Source of the DNA: Gonium pectorale
Lineage: Eukaryota > Chlorophyta > Chlorophyceae > Chlamydomonadales > Volvocaceae
Assembly (NCBI GenBank): GCA_001584585.1
Contig: LSYV01000008.1
Span: forward strand, 104,724 to 168,723
Length of the DNA stretch: 64,000 nucleotides
Direction of reading: 5' to 3'
Positions 58,294 to 64,000 of the stretch are shown here, one piece after another; position 1 is the first letter of the stretch, and every line of letters starts with the position of its first letter. The position numbers and the translations under genes were made by a program. A model generated the notes under the pieces. It saw only the letters and a list, made by a program, of their open reading frames with translations, did no database searches and was not told where the DNA came from.

Positions 58294-59704
58294 GGCGTGG
58301 CGTCGCCCTGCTTTGGCCGAAGAGCGGCCGTGCATTGTCATAAATTGTTTATGGACAGCGGGTATGATTGACGCGGTCGTTCGATTGAGACGGCCCGTTT
58401 GGACCTTTCCAAGCAACCGTTCTGGCATCTATTGCTATTGCGCATATAAGCTAGGAGTCATTACACAGGTCCTCACTCCCCAGCAGCAAGCTGTCATGTA
58501 CACGTGCAAGGTGCAACCCACTGTACGTTACCGTTAGATGGTGCGAACCGTTCCACCGTTACTCGATCCACCTGACCGTTAGCTCGAAATGTGCCATATT
58601 TGGGCCAGTTTGCGGTTCGGCCCAATCACGGCATTTCCGACGCTGCCGCCTTTGTAAGTTATCTATATGACGATATTATAATACATTTATGCTAGCCGGT
58701 CGGCCTGCAGACGGTTGATTGGGCCCACACTGGAATCCCGCGTTTGAGCCAGGGTGCCCTAAATTGGGTCACTCACTATACCGACGCATACAGCGCATAT
58801 CCAGCCCTGCGCCTCACGGTACATATTTTATTACCAATATAGACGTCGCCAAGCAGCCATCGGCGGCCAGTGATAGCGACTAGTACGCACGGGGGGCGGG
58901 GCGCCGGTCGCAGGGGAATCCCCCCATCGCGGCTGACAACGCGGCTCCGAGCGTTCCCCAGCAAAACAAGCCCGTCGAGCTCAACAACTATAGCTGTATT
59001 GCTAGTGCAGAGGGTCAGAGGCCTGTCCTAGCGCTGCTCTCAGCTCCGGCAGGAAAGTGGCCCAATTTTTCGGGGCCCATTGTGCCCGAACGCCCTACTA
59101 ACGCCCCCCAGACAGCGCGCCCCCTACCTAGACTTCTCAAGGACTTTTATTGAAACATTTTTGCCAGCGGCGGCACAGCCCGAGGAGCGCCATACGTCGA
59201 GATCCAGCAAGTGGCCCAAATTAGGGAACCCTGGGAATTAGGCACAGTTCGAGCTACTCCTGTGACCCTGGCAACTGTCAGCCTGCCACTGAGCTGCACT
59301 GAGCTGCTTAGGTGCGGATTCGCCAATGCGCACAACTTCCATTCTTGCCGAATCCGCCGACGCCGGGGGCCCATTTTTCGGTGGTGTCCTGTCTGCCGCC
59401 TATTCATGGGTGGGTTCGGCCAGTCTGTCGCCGGCCTGCTCCTAGAAAGGCCAGCGTGTAAGGCGCAGGGGACCAGATGGGGAGAGGTCGAGGCACGAGG
59501 CCCGAGGCACAAGGCCCGAGGCACAAGGCCAAGGATCGAAGCCGAGAACGAAGGGCGATCGAGGCACAAGGGCGCCCGTGACATGTCCGTTATTGGCCCT
59601 TCCGCTGTTCCGTATTCTGCCTCGTGCTCCTTCGACGCTCTACATTCCGCAAACCCCCTGCACCCGCGCCGAGCTAAGCCTGCAACAACTTACAGCATAT
59701 CCAA
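58294..59704. other. Spacer between phosphatidyltransferase and HNH gene
   Basis: The flanking genes diverge, with 1.4 kb between start codons. No coding exon was recognised. A GAGGCACAAGGCCC minisatellite sits at 59490-59531. Confidence 0.5.
59490..59531. repeat. 14-base minisatellite, three units
   Basis: GAGGCACGAGGCCC, GAGGCACAAGGCCC and GAGGCACAAGGCCA follow each other without gaps. A partial unit (GAGGCACAAGGGC) recurs near 59561. It lies about 175 bases upstream of the HNH start codon. Confidence 0.9.
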
Positions 59705-59992
59705 ATGGCCTTAGCCTGGAGGGACACTCCCCGCAACCGGGAGCGCTGGCAGCAGCTGCAGAACAACACCGCCTTCCTGCAGAATGAAGAGGCGCGTAAG
59801 GGCAGCCTGCAGTGCCACTACTGCGACAAGGGCCCGCTGAAGATTTACTCGTGGAACGACTTCCGCGGCGTCAACGCCCCCGACAAGGCCACCGCAGACC
59901 ACGTGATGGCCCGCGCCCGCGGCGGCAGCGACGCGTGGGACAACCTGGTCGTGTGCTGCACCCCCTGCAACGCGCGCAAGGGCTCCTCGTAG
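59705..59992 (+). CDS. Small stand-alone HNH endonuclease-like protein
   Basis: This is an intronless gene of 95 residues. The first about 30 are a charged helix (WRDTPRNRERWQQL). The HNH/zinc fold follows: C37-H-Y-C40, then D65-H66 in TADHVMARARGGSD, N80 in DNLVVCC, and C85-T-P-C88-N in CTPCNARKGSS. The two CxxC pairs form the zinc knuckle and His66 is the expected general base. The spacing matches the classical HNH pattern of bacterial and phage nucleases and of plant organelle homologues. No targeting peptide is obvious, since the DNA-binding segment starts almost at once. It could act in DNA repair, in an organelle, or be an acquired gene. Coding GC is like the neighbours, so any transfer would be old. 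Being intronless among intron-rich neighbours is notable. Confidence 0.88.
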   Translation: MALAWRDTPRNRERWQQLQNNTAFLQNEEARKGSLQCHYCDKGPLKIYSWNDFRGVNAPDKATADHVMARARGGSDAWDNLVVCCTPCNARKGSS

Positions 59993-60801
59993 AGCGACGG
60001 AGGGCAATCCTGTTATCGAGGCGCGCCACGGCCCAGGCAAGTGCCCGTGCGTTTGTTCGGACGGAGCTTTCGCCCGGGTGCATTGCCGCACGCGACTTCA
60101 TGGCGCGCGCGCGTCGTGTGAAGTTGTGTGTTAAAAACAAGCCGTTTACGATTTAGTGGCGGGCGCCAGGACGACCACACCCGGGCACGCACCTGTTGAT
60201 GTCACGACGAGTCTCATCAGCTGGTAACGAAAGCTGGCACACGGCACAGGGAAGTTTGGCCATGCTGAAGCGCCTTGCGCCTTGGTACGCTCCCGTACTT
60301 CATGCACTCACAGGAGGAGAGGCCCGCGGCCGCTGCCGCCCTGTGCATACCTGCCCATACCTGTTTCAAGGCGCCATGGCGGCAAGCACCATCCTGCTCT
60401 CAAGGATCACCAAGCCGCCGGAGGCTGTGGAGGGATGAAGCCTCGACTGCGATGGCAGGGGGACTCGGCATACGATGACTTGTGGCGCTGTAGCAAGAAG
60501 CTGTTGCTGATGGCTGCGGGCGTCGTGGTTCCCTAGCGGGTCGTAGGCACCTGCGGCGGCGGTTCCGGGCGGTTGCAGTTGTTTGTTGCAGGTATGAATG
60601 ATGCACGGCGATAGTGGCTACGGACCTGGTCGCCCCTTGTCTCACAGCGTTGTCGGTGTGCTGCCGTTCTTAATGTGACCTTTTGCGAGAGTCCCCTGCA
60701 TGGGCCACCAGTCCACCACGTGCCCTGTGGTGCGTTGCTGTTATGCTGTCGCCATGTTGACGCCATCAGCCCTCGCCATCATGTTTCGGTATGTCCCCCG
60801 A

Positions 60802-60806
60802 TGTAA
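60802..60806 (+). promoter_or_regulatory. TGTAA polyadenylation signal for HNH gene
   Basis: First TGTAA after the stop at 59992 (CCCGATGTAACTTTG), about 810 bases downstream. A second lies about 50 bases further on. Confidence 0.45.
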
Positions 60807-61162
60807 CTTTGCTTCAAAGAAAACTGTTCCAAGCACTTTGTCGGTGCTATGTAAGTGCAGCTGCGGCTTACGGTCTGACACCCGTGCACGGTACCCAATT
60901 TGCGCGCGCGGATGGCGGCGCTGCCTCTGTTCCGCAACCCAGGCACCGTACATTTGCCGACATTCACCATCATCACCATAATCTGCATCAACACTAACCA
61001 CGCCACCGCCGCAGCCCATGAACACACGGGCTTACCGTTTGAGCTAGGGTGAGGCGTCACGCCAACGACTGTAACGTGTGCCGAGGGGTCAACCGCGGGG
61101 GCCAAACAGCTCTATGCTCTTCAGACAGCCAGCAGCAGGGCAGCCTGTTTGTACGGTCCAAG

Positions 61163-61236
61163 CCAGGGGAGACCAAGCTCCCCTGGTCCCCTGGTCCAAG
61201 CTCCCCTGGTCCCCCCTGGTCTCCCCTGGTCCAAGC
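61163..61236. repeat. Minisatellite with embedded palindrome
   Basis: Units of the type CTCCCCTGGTC(C) repeat from 61178 to 61236, alternating with CCAAG. At the left end CCAGGGGAG and CTCCCCTGG form a short inverted repeat (61163-61185). It lies upstream of UFM1. Confidence 0.85.
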
Positions 61237-61522
61237 TAGACCTGCGGCTTGCCATGTGGCACATGCACCGGTGCCACATAGCAAACTCAATATCCAGCAG
61301 TACCGATTGCAGGCTGGGTGGCGGGCATGCATGGGGGCGTTGGCAGGACGGGGTATGAAGTGTATGCGGTGTCGCTCCGCGACCGGCTCCGGGACCAGCT
61401 CTGAAGAGGCGTCGGCCTTCCATTCAGCCGAAACCACGCAACACTTTACATCAGCGTGCCAAAGTATAGGCGCATCAGCAGCAGTCAGCGCGCTCCCACA
61501 GTAGAGACACGTCGGCCCAACC

Positions 61523-62372
<850 letters not shown>

Positions 62373-64000
62373 GGCGCCAGGGTTGTGTGTGTGTGGGGGG
62401 CGGAGCGTGAGGTGTAGAGTGTGCATGTGCGGGGAATGGAATGAGCATTGTGGGGTCCGTCAGTGGCCCCTGCGGTGATGGCAGCGGCGACGTGGCTTGC
62501 TGAGGAGGACTGGGGAGAAAATGGGAAGGCCGTCAATGCCGATTCCTTGCACTGCCACGGGACGCACGTGCGAGCCCGTTGCGAGGACACCTCCTTTTCT
62601 GGAGTCGCAGCAGCGGCTGATGCCTTGGGCGCCGCCCTTTCGGGACTGGCCGTTGCATCGGCGACTGGCGCTGACGCTGCTCGGCGGAGACGGCACATCA
62701 ATAAGCAAAGAGCTTTGACCGGCGGCGGCCCCGGGCCCCGTACCAGGCGTTGCCTGAGCGCATCAGCTTTTGCCTAGACGCGCGCGCGGGGCCACCGGCG
62801 CGCTGGTGAACAGCCTGATGTCCGCCCTGGGGAGCGAGTGCCTGCTTTGTTCGTCGGCTCCGGAGCAGCGGCGGGTGGTGGCAGCCGAATGCACTGAAGA
62901 CCGGCACCCGGAGTGCCTTCCGCTTCCCCGGCGTCCGTTGGGGAGGGCGGAGGCACGCCGCCGGTGTGGACTTTACGTGTTACCTCCCCCGCGTGGTTGT
63001 TGCTGCTGTCCCGGCCGTACGTGCATTCGGATATGCCGTCTTGTCTGTTTCCCACCGACTCCGCGTGGTACGGGCGTCTTGATCACGAGCCGCGACCCGA
63101 GAGCTTTGCGTGTCGTGACGTTTTGCTTGACCGGGTTGGAGCTGACGCTGGAAGGGTGGCATGTGTCGGTGTGTCCTCAGCTTGGGCGGGTGGGCGTGTC
63201 ACAGCTGCTCCTGCGATGTGTGGGCGCTGGCCAAGACGACCTAGAAACCTTCTGGCTACTCGATTGTTTGCCACACAGGGAGGCGCTGACGATAAGACTC
63301 TCTGATACCCGTTGCCGTTAACACGGAGGCTCGCAGCAGGTTCCGGGCCGTTACGACATGTTCGTGAGCCGCAGTGGTCCTGAGGGGAAGGATAGGAAGC
63401 CAGGAACACGGGATAAGGACGGGAGTGGTGCTCATAAAGAGGCCACGCGTGGAGCGCAGTCCTCAAAGGGTGTGGTTTCGGATCTGTGGCCGGGCGACTT
63501 TCGAGGTGAATGCCATGTGGACGGGTGGCAGGAAGCGGAGTGCAGGTTCGCAGCGCCTTGCTGTACAGGCCGTACGTGTGCGGCGGGTGCCAGCCGCAGC
63601 GGGAGCCTGCCCCCGGCATGGTGTAAGGATGTTTTTTCCGCAATCACATACGGCATGTAGCCCGGCCATATGGAATATGGACACCCCTTAAGCAGGACAG
63701 CTGAGGACACGGCACGGACGCACAACCAACAGGATCCAGGTTCCGTCCGGTTTAGGTTCCAGCTGGTTCGCTGTTGCTGATCGTGTTCCCAACCCCAAGC
63801 TCAAAACAGAAAACACCATGTCGTTAAGGCCCCCGGACTTTCCGCAACTCGACCAAATGGCCAGGCACGGTCGCACGGAGCGCAAGTCCTCAGAATGTGT
63901 GGTACGATTTTGGCCTCTTTGGGTCGTTGGGCAGGCGTTTAATGGTGGATGCCGTGAGGACGGGTGGCAGGAAGCGGAGTGCAGGTGTAGTCGTGGGAGG
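62373..64000. other. UFM1 3' UTR and right edge, with a diverged direct repeat
   Basis: No coding exon was recognised. The longest plus frame (62770-63321) begins with TTG and resembles nothing. TGTAA occurs at 63622-63626 as a weak candidate UFM1 signal. Confidence 0.5.
63451..63986. repeat. Diverged direct repeat, about 430 bases apart
   Basis: Copy 1 (63451-63547) and copy 2 (63877-63986) both run from GGAGCGCA(A)GTCCTC to an identical 28-base end made of GACGGGTGGCAGGAAGCGGA then GTGCAGGT. The middle is clearly diverged but keeps its order (TGTGGT, GGCG, AATG). The second copy is close to the window edge, so further units may follow. Confidence 0.8.

Larger units (their letters stand above)
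59993..61522. other. HNH 3' UTR and UFM1 promoter region
   Basis: No coding exon was recognised. TGTAA occurs at 60802, 60850 and 61070. A CCCCTGGT-type minisatellite lies at 61163-61236. The last few hundred bases should hold the UFM1 promoter and 5' UTR. Confidence 0.5.

Noticed and set aside
62770..63321. Plus-strand frame of 183 codons after UFM1
   Set aside because: Starts with TTG, is Cys/Arg-rich without pattern, and lies where the UFM1 3' UTR is expected.

Overview
The window is nuclear DNA from a green alga, most likely a chlamydomonadalean or volvocine species. The evidence is GC-rich coding exons with many short GT-AG introns, TGTAA polyadenylation signals downstream of several stop codons, transit-peptide-like N termini, and secreted proteins with Ser-Pro/poly-Pro stalks typical of volvocine cell walls. 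A run of 20 N at 15801-15820 is a scaffold gap. Exons were joined by hand from splice signals, reading phase and family resemblance. No transcript evidence was available.

Layout, left to right: the 3' end of S-adenosylhomocysteine hydrolase (+, 1-461); a plastid-type pseudokinase (+, 1801-5541); a ClpR-type Clp protease subunit, best fit ClpR4 (-, 8026-10962); an RHBDL4-like rhomboid protease (+, 11173-15991) starting 210 bp from the ClpR gene; a universal stress protein (+, 17710-18394); an intergenic stretch with a hairpin and a dispersed repeat; a BTB-BACK protein (-, 21492-23184); two tandem paralogues of a secreted, proline-stalked family (-, 24855-29936 and 32299-36411); an MPLKIP/TTDN1-like gene (-, 38136-39747) divergent from adenosine kinase (+, 40111-43869); a small mitochondrial membrane protein (-, 45786-46223) divergent from the mRNA cap guanine-N7 methyltransferase (+, 46536-49998); a multi-pass membrane protein of GOST/LUSTR type (-, 51093-54987); a CDP-alcohol phosphatidyltransferase (-, 56064-58293); a stand-alone HNH endonuclease-like gene (+, 59705-59992); and a complete UFM1 gene (+, 61523-62372).

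Most genes are unrelated housekeeping functions. S-adenosylhomocysteine hydrolase and adenosine kinase act in consecutive steps (SAH to adenosine to AMP) of the methyl cycle that also supports the cap methyltransferase, but they are about 40 kb apart and I infer no operon-like link. The least familiar material is the tandem secreted pair. Each has a signal peptide, an N-terminal domain resembling a class I amidotransferase/ThuA fold, Pro-rich stalks and a conserved C-terminal beta-sandwich-like domain. I know of no described function for this architecture.
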